Source: Dehalococcoidia bacterium UBA2979 (lineage in GTDB: Bacteria > Chloroflexota > Dehalococcoidia > UBA2979). From it: a stretch of 19,971 nt of DNA. Position 1 is the stretch's first letter. Every line of letters starts with the position of its first letter. The position numbers and the translations under genes are program-made. Where the stretch lies: the NCBI GenBank assembly GCA_002348225.1, contig DEAP01000002.1, positions 18,854 to 38,824 on the forward strand. Reading direction: 5' to 3'. This document shows positions 1 to 7,542 of this stretch, one piece after another. The notes below the pieces were generated by a model. The model worked only from the letters and a program-made list of their open reading frames with translations. It did not search any database and had not been told where the DNA came from.

Positions 1-2411
1 CCTGCCATAGGTGCAGCCTCCAGTACGTTAGGGGTCCTCCTCATTCGAACAACGGAGCCATGGCGAGTGTATTGTCCGTGTTCCCCATGTACTACTGGAG
101 CGGTATATTCGTTTACTTTGACGTGTTCATCTTTAAACCAAAATTCACCAGGTAGAGGCCCGTCAGCTCTCACGCATCCTAGTCCGATTGTGGCAAGCAG
201 CTGCTCCCAGTTATCGGCTGTGTCACCAATAAACAACGAGGAAAGTAAGTTTTCTAATTGGCCTCTGTTTTGCACTCGATCTTGTCTCGTTCTAAATCTC
301 CGATCAGATGCAAGTTCAGGCGATTCGATTGCGTTGCAGAATTGTATCCATTCCTTCTCAAGAAATAAGCCAAGAAATACCCATCCTTCGCTGCATTCAT
401 ACAAGCGGTATGTTGCGTCCGGACCCAGCAATGTGTCCCCTAAATCGGGTCGCTCTGGTTTGTCTTCGTACCAGATGAAATCATCCGAATTAGCGTACGC
501 ATTCGCACCCATCATGTCGACGAGTATTTCCTGCCCCATCCCTGTCTTCTGTCTATGGTATAGGCCGATTGAGGCTGCAGTGGTAATGACAGCAGTTGTA
601 TTAGGATCAGGATTTACTTCATTCGCCCTAGAGAGTTGACGGGCTCCTTCTCGTAATTTTTCGAGGTCATCGGTGCTTTCCTGCAAGGTCCCTACCTGGT
701 AATAGGCTCCACCTATGCCAGCACCCGGAATTGGATGCGTGGAGGGTCGGTGGGCACTTGGACCATTACGTCCATATCCGTTCATGGTGACATATATTAT
801 TTGGGGATTTACTTTAATTGCATCCTCGTAACCGATTTTTAATTTTTCCGGGACGCCGGGTCGATAGTTGTGAATGACAATATCGGCTATTTCCAGTAAT
901 TTCGTGACGACTTTTTGTCCGTCTTCCTGCTTTAGGTCGACAACAATGCTTTCCTTGCCAGCATTTGTCTTCATCGCACTAATTCCACCAGCTCCCATAC
1001 CCCGAAACGGATCTCCACCAGGTTGTTCAACCTTAATTACGCGAGCTCCTAGGTCTGCAAGATGTGCTGAGGCCAGCGGGCCAGCAATGATAGTTGCAAA
1101 ATCGAGCACCAGTGTGCCTTCAAGCGCGGGGGCACCGGAAGTATCTCCTCCGGTAAATGCTTTCCAAGTGGAGCGCGGAGAATCAGTCTCCGAATCAAAT
1201 ACTTCAAATGTATGCTGTCCTGAGCGAGGAACGGCACCATTGATTTCTGCAGGACTTTTCGTGAATTGAGCGAGTGGACCCAATTGCTTCATCGGAGGTC
1301 GCTCATCCTGAGTTTCACCAAACATGCCGAGAACAGCTTCGGTGACAGACGTATTACTTTTCAATCGTGGGCCTCGGGAATCAGTAACTTCTAGCACATG
1401 GCCATTAGCAGTGAGATCTGGGTCGGATAACGCCTGCTGGGTGCTCTGCCATGGATGCGCCACCACGCTACCGTGATCTGAAAAGATTTGCATCCATTCG
1501 TCTTTGGTTTTTTCTCTCATTCTTTTGAGCATTCGATCACGAAATTCTTCACGCGCTTCGTCACTCCATTCAGCGGGGGATCCAGAAAATCTCTTATCCG
1601 TATAGACGTCAAATAATTCAGAAGCTACTACGAAATTTTCAAAGAGGTGCTGCAGTAGATTACCGAGCTGAATCCAGCTTCCGTCCTTTGTCTGCACAGG
1701 GTGATAGTTGATAGTAGGCATCATAGATGCTGCAGCGCCAGGCACAGGAAGTAATTCCTTCCATTTTGCAGGATCATTCGCGAGAAGGCTCTGGACTGTC
1801 AATCCAGCTAGATCGTATGGAAGAAATCCTTGGATTAGACTTGTCTCAAGATATTGACCAAAACCTATTCTGTCTCTTGCTATTAATCCGGCCATTATCC
1901 CAGTAACCGCGGCCTGAGATGTAGCATGTGTAGACGCGGGCACCGTTGAATAGATCGGTCCAGGTCGATTAATCATCCCGCTGAATGACTGCATTCTTCC
2001 CGCTTTGGCAGCTACTACTGCCTCGTATCCCGGATACCCAACATATGGTCCATATGGGCCGAATCCCGAAATTTGGCAGTAGACGATTCCTGGATTGCGT
2101 CCAGCGAGTACGTCATAGTCACACCCAAGGTCAACGGCGGAGTGGGCTCGGAATGCGGCTAAAACCACATCTGAAGTTTCTACTAATCGATAAAGTCTCT
2201 CTCGTTCTATCTCACGTTTGAGATCAAGTTCAATGGAACGTTTTCCGCGCAGCCACATTGGAGAATTTGGGAGCTCCCTGAAAGGGTCTCCCCCTGGCCG
2301 TTCGACCTTAATTACGTCTGCACCGAAATCACTAAGGATCATTGATGCCATCCCTCCTACAGGGCCAGAGGAAAGGTCAATTACTCGCAAGTGTTCGAGC
2401 GGAAGTTCCAT
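1..2411 (-). CDS. Tandem two-domain CaiB/BaiF (class III) CoA-transferase, 3' end outside the window
   Basis: An open frame runs without a stop from ATG 2411 to the window edge (803 codons). Class III CoA-transferases move CoA between acyl-CoA and a free acid. Two full family copies lie in one chain. Domain 1 (about residues 1-390) begins LRVIDLSSGPVGGMASMIL; domain 2 (about 428 to the end) begins GTLVLDFATIIAGPLASAHL. Each carries a VIKVE(R/Q)PGGDPFR motif. The position of the catalytic Asp of formyl-CoA transferase (FRC) is Glu189 in domain 1 (GQYLETSLIQG) and Asp632 in domain 2 (GQEILVDMMGAN). The visible C-terminus (RHGSVVRMRRTPNVL) is typical of the family near its end, so probably only about 20 residues are missing. 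A Shine-Dalgarno AAGGTG sits about 7 nt before the ATG. It lies 57 nt downstream of the Gfo/Idh/MocA gene on the same strand, probably one operon. The family is certain; the substrate is unknown. Confidence 0.93.
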   Translation of the reverse strand, partial: MELPLEHLRVIDLSSGPVGGMASMILSDFGADVIKVERPGGDPFRELPNSPMWLRGKRSIELDLKREIERERLYRLVETSDVVLAAFRAHSAVDLGCDYDVLAGRNPGIVYCQISGFGPYGPYVGYPGYEAVVAAKAGRMQSFSGMINRPGPIYSTVPASTHATSQAAVTGIMAGLIARDRIGFGQYLETSLIQGFLPYDLAGLTVQSLLANDPAKWKELLPVPGAAASMMPTINYHPVQTKDGSWIQLGNLLQHLFENFVVASELFDVYTDKRFSGSPAEWSDEAREEFRDRMLKRMREKTKDEWMQIFSDHGSVVAHPWQSTQQALSDPDLTANGHVLEVTDSRGPRLKSNTSVTEAVLGMFGETQDERPPMKQLGPLAQFTKSPAEINGAVPRSGQHTFEVFDSETDSPRSTWKAFTGGDTSGAPALEGTLVLDFATIIAGPLASAHLADLGARVIKVEQPGGDPFRGMGAGGISAMKTNAGKESIVVDLKQEDGQKVVTKLLEIADIVIHNYRPGVPEKLKIGYEDAIKVNPQIIYVTMNGYGRNGPSAHRPSTHPIPGAGIGGAYYQVGTLQESTDDLEKLREGARQLSRANEVNPDPNTTAVITTAASIGLYHRQKTGMGQEILVDMMGANAYANSDDFIWYEDKPERPDLGDTLLGPDATYRLYECSEGWVFLGLFLEKEWIQFCNAIESPELASDRRFRTRQDRVQNRGQLENLLSSLFIGDTADNWEQLLATIGLGCVRADGPLPGEFWFKDEHVKVNEYTAPVVHGEHGQYTRHGSVVRMRRTPNVLEAAPMA

Positions 2412-2468
2412 ATTTATCACCTTGTTCAGATTATAACCAGAACAGTATCGTACCGTGGGAGTGATAGG

Positions 2469-3572
2469 CTAGTAATCAGTAAGTTCACTCATACGCACTA
2501 CACGATTTTGCCGAATTGAAATCTCAGCTGCGGCACCCATGAGTACTGCCATAAGGCCATCTAACGAGGAGACCGAAGGCCTTTGACCTTGTTGAATTGC
2601 CCTGAGAAATGCCTGATGTTCATGGAAGGTGGCCCCACCATGTCCGTTACTAATATCAGTTGAAATATCAATATAATCAGTGCGCAGTCTTTCAGAGTCT
2701 CGGAATGCTCCAACGGCCCAATTTTCCCATCCTTGGTGGCGTAATCCAATCGTCACGGAATTAGCAGGTTGTCGGCATTCAATTTTCCCGGCATCGCCAA
2801 CGAAATGGATTTCAGTTTGATCGGTACTTTGTTCTGCAAACATGCATAGGTCTAGTGAAGCTCGAGCACCTGATTCGAAGTCAACTATCACAAGTGCGTT
2901 GTCGATAATGTCCGGTTTCCCCTCGTCATAAGTTTCGTTTAGGTGATTGACGTCAATTGCCCCCGACGCAAACACTTGGGTCGGCTCGGATTTCAGAATG
3001 TGTCTCATCAAATCAAAAAAATGGCAACACTTCTCGACTAGAGTACCGCCCGTATTTTTATTAAATCGATTCCAATCATCAATTTTTGGAAGGAAGGGAT
3101 ACCTGTGTTCTCTAATAGACAGCATTCTGAGGGTACCTATTTCACCGGAGTCGCTTCTTTCAATAGCTTGTGCCACAGGAGGAGCATATCGATATTCCAT
3201 GCCGATCCAAGCCAGTGACTGATAATCAGACAGAAGTGAATGAAGTGTTTTTGCATCCTCAATGGTGGTGGCCATTGGCTTTTCAATCAATAAGTGTGGG
3301 CCTTTCTGGACCAGTGCAGTTACGATGTCAGCATGAGTGTGATTTGGTGTGGCGACTATCACGACGTCAAGATCATCTCTGTTTAGGAAATCGGCAAAGT
3401 CGTCGTATGTATCTGCGCCCGGGGTGATTTTAAGCGCTTCTTCTATCGAATCAGAATGAGGGTCACAAATCGCTACTGTCTCAACCTCTGGAATTAAGGC
3501 CAGAATTCGGAGGTGCTCGCGGCCCATCAGCCCAGTACCGATAATTCCGTACCGGAGAGGAGTAACCGGCAT
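2469..3572 (-). CDS. Gfo/Idh/MocA family NAD(P)-dependent oxidoreductase
   Basis: A 367-residue protein with the two-domain Gfo/Idh/MocA architecture. The N-terminal Rossmann fold starts RYGIIGTGLMGREH (glycine-rich loop about residues 12-17), followed by VVIVATPNHTH and the signature IEKPMA with Lys98 (EKP 97-99). The C-terminal part has GGTLVEKCCHFFDLM, matching the family's GG...H..D active-site segment (about 175-187). Such enzymes oxidise or reduce hydroxyls of sugars, inositols or related polyols, or open dihydrodiols; the substrate cannot be read from the sequence. A longer frame opens at TTG 3605, but ATG 3572 is preferred because AGAGGA (3582-3587, minus strand) lies 9 nt before it and homologues usually begin just before the Rossmann strand. 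It is 54 nt downstream of the TIGR03084-like gene and 57 nt upstream of the CoA-transferase, all leftward. Confidence 0.93.
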   Translation of the reverse strand: MPVTPLRYGIIGTGLMGREHLRILALIPEVETVAICDPHSDSIEEALKITPGADTYDDFADFLNRDDLDVVIVATPNHTHADIVTALVQKGPHLLIEKPMATTIEDAKTLHSLLSDYQSLAWIGMEYRYAPPVAQAIERSDSGEIGTLRMLSIREHRYPFLPKIDDWNRFNKNTGGTLVEKCCHFFDLMRHILKSEPTQVFASGAIDVNHLNETYDEGKPDIIDNALVIVDFESGARASLDLCMFAEQSTDQTEIHFVGDAGKIECRQPANSVTIGLRHQGWENWAVGAFRDSERLRTDYIDISTDISNGHGGATFHEHQAFLRAIQQGQRPSVSSLDGLMAVLMGAAAEISIRQNRVVRMSELTDY

Positions 3573-3626
3573 ATCAACAAATCCTCTACTGTTTGCGCTT
3601 ATCAAATTAAGATTTCCTACGATGTC

Positions 3627-4427
3627 CTAGGTATTTGGTTCGCGACCTGGACCCGGTGGTCCCGCAAACGCCTGTGCAATACTGAGGAACTCTGATGCGA
3701 GTTCACCAGTAGCCTCGAGATTTGTATCTGTGTAATGGATTCTTTGTGTTACTACACGACAGAAATCGCCGGCAGTGCCTTTTATATGATCCGGAGCGTC
3801 CTCGGGTCCCCACTCCCATGATTCTCCGGAAGGAGCTATCAGTTCCACATAGATGGGAGTATCGGGAACATCAAGATCGCGATTTAGATACGCAAAATTT
3901 CTGGTTATCACTCCCAAGTGAGCAACATGAATTAGACGATCTGAGTCGACAGGAGCAATTTCCGCTGCATCAAGAGCATCCAGGCCATGCGACCAGCATT
4001 CCATTAATCGAGCAGTCGCAAACGAGCGTACTGACATAGGTGGCCCTGCCCAAGGTAATCTATCCTTGGCATCAAGTGCTTTTAGCGCTGTGTTTTGTCG
4101 GGTGCGAGCATCCCGCCACCAAGCTACGAGTTCATCAATCGATAAATTTCTCGCCTCCCTTTGTCTTTGACTCTGGAGCATGTCAGTAGGCGGTTGAGAT
4201 GGTTCAGTCGTTGCGGATTTCTTCGGATATTCCTTGTGAGTGGCCACATAAGCTGCATTTTCATCCACGTCAGCTAAATGTGCTATACAGTCTCGCAGCA
4301 ACCATCCGTCGGCTGGAGATGGATGTTCCCAAACGTCCACTGGAACCACCGACAGAGCCTGATCTAGATAATCCTGCTCGGCTACTAAATCGCTAAGTAA
4401 CTGTTGCATCGGGTCTAAAGTTGCCAT
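3627..4427 (-). CDS. TIGR03084-type maleylpyruvate isomerase / DinB-like metal-binding protein
   Basis: A 266-residue protein that I recognise as the TIGR03084 group of the mycothiol-dependent maleylpyruvate isomerase (MDMPI)/DinB superfamily, a four-helix bundle binding a divalent metal. Visible markers are GWLLRDCIAHLADVDE (about 41-56, His50 a likely ligand), LPWAGPPMSVRSFATARL (about 124-141), MECWSHGLDALDA (142-153, Glu143 and His147 likely ligands), LIHVAHLGVITR, EWGPEDA and the C-terminal FLSIAQAFAGPPGPGR. True MDMPI uses mycothiol, and nothing here shows that this organism makes it, so 'isomerase' is a family label only. The ATG at 4427 is the first gene of the leftward operon, divergent from the thiolase-like gene at 4539. 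The metal-dependent fold is well supported; the reaction is unknown. Confidence 0.88.
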   Translation of the reverse strand: MATLDPMQQLLSDLVAEQDYLDQALSVVPVDVWEHPSPADGWLLRDCIAHLADVDENAAYVATHKEYPKKSATTEPSQPPTDMLQSQRQREARNLSIDELVAWWRDARTRQNTALKALDAKDRLPWAGPPMSVRSFATARLMECWSHGLDALDAAEIAPVDSDRLIHVAHLGVITRNFAYLNRDLDVPDTPIYVELIAPSGESWEWGPEDAPDHIKGTAGDFCRVVTQRIHYTDTNLEATGELASEFLSIAQAFAGPPGPGREPNT

Positions 4428-4463
4428 GCCTAGAATTCTAACGTCTATAACTCTGTTAGGTGG

Positions 4464-4492
4464 TTGATTTTCTGACGTAAATCAGGAATATT
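4464..4492 (+). promoter_or_regulatory. Candidate promoter with operator-like inverted repeat, divergent intergenic region
   Basis: The 111-bp gap between the divergent genes holds TTGATT (4464-4469) and AATATT (4487-4492) with 17-bp spacing, each 4 of 6 matches to the sigma-70 consensus, reading toward the thiolase-like gene. The spacer carries an imperfect inverted repeat, TTCTGA (4470-4475), 6 nt, TCAGGA (4482-4487), five of six pairs matching. Its placement between the -35 and -10 would suit a repressor site. No regulator gene is present in the window. This is by-eye evidence only. Confidence 0.3.
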
Positions 4493-4538
4493 TGTTACTC
4501 TCTCATGCGAAGAGAATCTAGTGAAGGGTAGGTAAGTT

Positions 4539-5714
4539 ATGTCTGACCATCCGATGAGAGGGCGGACTGCTATATCTGGTCTAGGCGAGACCAAATATTA
4601 CAAGCGAGCAGCAGCTCCTGATGGCGAATTTAAAATGTGTTTAGAAGCGATTCTTCTCGCCTGCGAGGACGCCGGAGTAGATCCACGTGATATAGACGGA
4701 TTCGCCTCATATTCTAATGAGCGCTCGTCGCCAGATAGATTGGCGGCCGCTTTAGGCATCAAGGAGATGCGCCTTTCAAATATGTTTTGGGGCGGCGGTG
4801 GCGGTGGAGGTTCTGGCGCACTAGCAAACGCGGTCTCAGCGATCATTTCTGGTCAGTGTGAGGTTGTAGTTGTCTACCGCTCCCTAGCACAGGGCCAGTT
4901 CGGGAGATTCGGGCAGGGCGCTGTAGTTAATGAGATCAATAATGATGGCAAATGGACTGCACCCTTCGGTTTAATGTCCCCTGCTCAGTCGTTCGCGATG
5001 CGAGTTAGACGCTTCATGCACGAAAATGGTGTGCAACAGGAAGCGTTGAGAGCAATATCAATGGCATCGTATTTCCATGCTCAACAGAATCCGCGGGCAG
5101 TTATGCATGGTCGAGAGCTGACCGAAGAAATCTATGACCAGTCACGTTGGATTGTGGAGCCGTTCCATTTATTTGACTGCTGCATGGAGAATGACGGAGC
5201 TGCAGCAATGATTGTGACATCAGTAGAGAGAGCCCGTGATCTGAAACCCGAACCAGCAGTAGTCTTAGCTGCTGCACAGGGATCGACCCCTAGAAATCAG
5301 GCGGCAGCTCACAACGCTGATTTATACGCCACATCTAATTTCCAGCATGTTGCTAAGAGACTTTATGAGATAGCCGGAGTGGGTCCGGAAGATGTCGATG
5401 TCGCGCAGGTGTACGAAAATTTCACTGGTGGAGTGATGATGAGTATAGTTGAGCACGGCCTGTGCGCCCCCGACGAAGTTAATGAGTTCTTCACTTTAGA
5501 AAATTTCAAAGCTCCGGATGGGAAGATGCCTATAAACACCAGTGGTGGAAACTTGGCTGAATGCTACATGCACGGACTTGAATTAATAATTGAAGCTGCG
5601 CGGCAACTTCGAGGTCAATCACCGAATCAGCTTGCAAACCCGGAGGTTGCGTTAGTGGCATCTGGACCTATGGTAACTCCAGTAAGTAGTTGTATTTTGG
5701 GGGTAGACAGATGA
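4539..5714 (+). CDS. Thiolase-fold protein of the Ltp2 / lipid-transfer (SCP-x-like) type, probable retro-aldolase subunit
   Basis: 391 residues with the thiolase fold: N-terminal RTAISGLGETKYYKR, EAILLACEDAGVDPRDIDGF, and a C-terminal GGNLAECYMHG (about 336-346). The loop that carries the nucleophilic Cys in thiolases (CxSG) is here a run of seven glycines then SG (about 85-93), so the Cys position is Gly90. The catalytic-base region reads VYENFTGG (Tyr292) rather than NEAF. Loss of Cys together with a Tyr in the GG-x(6)-Y-x-HG segment (Tyr343) matches the Ltp2 class, which with a DUF35 partner performs retro-aldol cleavage of a beta-hydroxyacyl-CoA. The downstream gene is exactly such a partner, with an ATGA overlap. 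The Shine-Dalgarno is within GGGTAGGTAAGTT before ATG 4539. A thiolytic role is unlikely; a retro-aldolase or acyl-binding role is inferred. Confidence 0.9.
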   Translation: MSDHPMRGRTAISGLGETKYYKRAAAPDGEFKMCLEAILLACEDAGVDPRDIDGFASYSNERSSPDRLAAALGIKEMRLSNMFWGGGGGGGSGALANAVSAIISGQCEVVVVYRSLAQGQFGRFGQGAVVNEINNDGKWTAPFGLMSPAQSFAMRVRRFMHENGVQQEALRAISMASYFHAQQNPRAVMHGRELTEEIYDQSRWIVEPFHLFDCCMENDGAAAMIVTSVERARDLKPEPAVVLAAAQGSTPRNQAAAHNADLYATSNFQHVAKRLYEIAGVGPEDVDVAQVYENFTGGVMMSIVEHGLCAPDEVNEFFTLENFKAPDGKMPINTSGGNLAECYMHGLELIIEAARQLRGQSPNQLANPEVALVASGPMVTPVSSCILGVDR

Positions 5715-6193
5715 CAACCGGCGAACTTTCACAGTGGCATGCGACTAATCCTGACACGTATCTTCCTCCTGGACTAGCGGAACCTCGACCTTGGCAAGAT
5801 GGGCTGGATATCCCATATTGGGAAGCGATCGAACGTGACGAACTTGTAGTTCAATACTGTGACGACTGTAAGGCTCATCAATGGGGTCCCGAGTGGCTGT
5901 GCCATCGATGCCATAAGTTTGACCTTGAGTATGTAAAAGTTGAACCAAAAGGGAAAATATATTCTTGGGAAAGAGTCTGGCACCCCGTTCATCCAGCACT
6001 GCAGACCAGCTGTCCTTACATGGTTGTTCTAGTGGAATTACCGGGTGCGGATAACGTTCGCATGGTTGGAAATTTGATTGGTGATCCGATGCGACCTGTG
6101 ACAATAGGTGAAGAAGTAGAGGCAGTATTTGAACATCATAAAGATGCTGACCCTCCTTACACCCTTGTTCAGTGGCAGCGCACGAGGGACTGA
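5711..6193 (+). CDS. DUF35 rubredoxin-like Zn-ribbon / OB-fold acyl-CoA-binding protein
   Basis: 160 residues. The N-terminal helix segment (IPYWEAIERDELVVQYC) leads to a Zn ribbon with CxxC pairs at Cys50/Cys53 (CDDC) and Cys64/Cys67 (CHRC). An OB fold follows, from about residue 75 (GKIYSWERVWHPVHPAL, then YMVVLVELPGADNVRMVGNL). DUF35 proteins are obligate partners of thiolase-like proteins such as Ltp2/ChsH2 or archaeal HMG-CoA synthase, where they bridge or bind the acyl-CoA. A longer frame opens at TTG 5690, but ATG 5711 is chosen: its ATGA overlaps the thiolase-like stop (5712-5714), GGGGGT precedes it, and residues before it are not family-like. Translational coupling implies a stoichiometric complex with the preceding protein. 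Confidence 0.93.
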   Translation: MTTGELSQWHATNPDTYLPPGLAEPRPWQDGLDIPYWEAIERDELVVQYCDDCKAHQWGPEWLCHRCHKFDLEYVKVEPKGKIYSWERVWHPVHPALQTSCPYMVVLVELPGADNVRMVGNLIGDPMRPVTIGEEVEAVFEHHKDADPPYTLVQWQRTRD

Positions 6194-6215
6194 ATAAGTT
6201 CTGGCAGAGTGCAGT

Positions 6216-6926
6216 CTATTGAGGTGGGTTGATTCCTAGGTGCTCACTAAGAAAGCTTGATAAATCGGCGATAGAAGCCTGATTTATTTCGTGCTGCATT
6301 GGGTACTCTTTCAGCTCAACGTTTATTCCTTTTTCCAGCAGGCGTTCGTAGGAATCACGTCCGCGGGCAATGTCTACCATCTGGTCAGTAGTGCCATGCT
6401 GGACAAGAAATGGAAGCGCGGACTCGACGGCAGAGCGGATATTGGCTGTATCGATAACATCATCTGGTAGCCAAGTTGAAAGAGGGGCGACCGCCTTATA
6501 GTACTCAGGGCTGGCAAGTGATAATCGGTACGCGAGCGATCCTCCTTGGCTGAAACCGACGACAGCCACACGGTCAGCATCACCACCGTACTCATCAACG
6601 GCTGCTGGGACAAACTCTTGTAGTGAAGAAACAATTTCCGTTGAATCTGATGCGATTCTGTCCCCAGAAGCATCTTTTCGTTCCCATGTGAACATTTGAT
6701 TGTTTGCTTGCATTGCGTATCCCTCAGGTAGTTCCACGTCGAACGGTGCCTGGGGACAGATAACCATCACCTGACCCCCACACAAATGAGGGGCAAGAGG
6801 AAGCAAATCCAAACCATGTGCTCCGTATCCATGCAGCATAATTACGGTTGGCTTGAGCGAACCAGATTCCCCCTTTGGCTTGTAGATTGAATGGATGAAG
6901 TTGGCTAGCGCACCGTCATTAGTCAT
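6216..6926 (-). CDS. Phospholipase/carboxylesterase family alpha/beta-hydrolase
   Basis: 236 residues, the usual length for the cytosolic carboxylesterase/phospholipase_2 family (EstB, acyl-protein thioesterase-like). The oxyanion segment is IMLHGYGAHGLD (about 29-40). The nucleophile elbow GFSQGG places Ser126, HGTTDQMVD gives the acid (Asp181), and YPMQHEIN gives His212, so the triad is complete. CPQAPFDVELPEGY is the typical PxAP segment after the third strand. No signal peptide is visible, so it is probably cytoplasmic and acts on short acyl esters or thioesters. It converges on the DUF35 gene (22 nt between stops, no terminator hairpin seen) and diverges from the copper module. AGGT precedes ATG 6926 by about 8 nt. 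The family is firm; the physiological substrate is unknown. Confidence 0.92.
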   Translation of the reverse strand: MTNDGALANFIHSIYKPKGESGSLKPTVIMLHGYGAHGLDLLPLAPHLCGGQVMVICPQAPFDVELPEGYAMQANNQMFTWERKDASGDRIASDSTEIVSSLQEFVPAAVDEYGGDADRVAVVGFSQGGSLAYRLSLASPEYYKAVAPLSTWLPDDVIDTANIRSAVESALPFLVQHGTTDQMVDIARGRDSYERLLEKGINVELKEYPMQHEINQASIADLSSFLSEHLGINPPQ

Positions 6927-7003
6927 GAATTTACCTAACTCTCGAATTAGCGTAGAAACCGTACTGGCTCTCTGGGAGTTAGTATAGTTAACAACAGATT
7001 GAG

Positions 7004-7525
7004 ATGGTAATGGAACTAACTCTATTTAGTCCGGCAATAACTTGTGAGAAGTGCATAGAGCATATCGAGATTGAAATTGCTAGTGTTTCCGGAGCGCGGT
7101 TTCTTTCCGGAGAGCCAAAATCTAAATCATTCAGTGTTTCTATCAGTCGTGGTGATGTACTTGATGCCATTTCATCAGTGCTGACTGAATCCGGTTATCC
7201 GTTGGGACCCGCTATACCGGCTACATCCTCAGAGATGCATTCAGAAGATTACACGCCTAGTCCAGTTGTGGTGCCCTCGGAGTGTGGGGCGACAATTAGT
7301 TTTACCTGCCCGTGTGGAAGCAATGACGAAATATTTGAGTTCGATCGCGGGATTGCTGAACAGCCAATTAGTTCCTGCTGTGACCACCATACCCTCGTCG
7401 GTCCGGCAGCTAGCTGGAGACTACTTGATGAGTTAGGGCCGGCATTTCAAATTGATTCCGTTGATCTTGTTCTTCCGTGGGGACAAACGATGGAATTTGC
7501 AATCGGTTACAAGAAATCTTCCTGA
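7004..7525 (+). CDS. HMA-like metal chaperone fused to an unrecognised Cys/His-rich C-terminal domain
   Basis: 173 residues in two parts. Residues about 4-68 look like a heavy-metal-associated (HMA, CopZ-like) ferredoxin fold. TCEKC (Cys14, Cys17) stands where HMA has GMTCxxC, and the end DVLDAISSVLTESGYPL is the usual last helix. Residues 91-170 form a second domain I do not recognise, with conserved-looking ligands Cys94, TCPCG (Cys102, Cys104) and SSCCDHH (Cys125, Cys126, His128, His129), then an RLLDELG helix and VDLVLPWGQTMEF. The ligand set could hold Cu(I), Zn or a cluster. It lies 17 nt upstream of the Cu-ATPase gene and is probably its delivery partner or metal sensor. The start could be ATG 7004 or ATG 7010, since GAG lies 7 nt before the latter. 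The copper role is inferred from context. Confidence 0.75.
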   Translation: MVMELTLFSPAITCEKCIEHIEIEIASVSGARFLSGEPKSKSFSVSISRGDVLDAISSVLTESGYPLGPAIPATSSEMHSEDYTPSPVVVPSECGATISFTCPCGSNDEIFEFDRGIAEQPISSCCDHHTLVGPAASWRLLDELGPAFQIDSVDLVLPWGQTMEFAIGYKKSS

Positions 7526-7542
7526 CGAGCGCAGATAAATAC

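Noticed and set aside
67..639. 190-residue plus-strand open frame at the left end
   Set aside because: It is antisense to domain 2 of the CoA-transferase, whose frame is open throughout with conserved family motifs; the plus-strand product has no recognisable domain.
3573..3605. TTG start adding 11 residues to the Gfo/Idh/MocA protein
   Set aside because: ATG 3572 has a well-placed AGAGGA and fits the usual family start.
4793..4818. GC-rich GGN run in the thiolase-like gene as a possible repeat or sequencing artefact
   Set aside because: It is in frame, encodes the active-site glycine loop of this class and the downstream frame is intact.
6194..6215. Possible bidirectional terminator between convergent stops
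   Set aside because: No stem of useful length and no T-run; likewise only one base separates the convergent stops at 15674 and 15676.
7477..7542. GTG start giving a 22-residue N-terminal extension of CopA
   Set aside because: It would overlap the upstream gene by 49 nt and the added residues do not resemble CopA leaders; ATG 7543 directly precedes the HMA domain.
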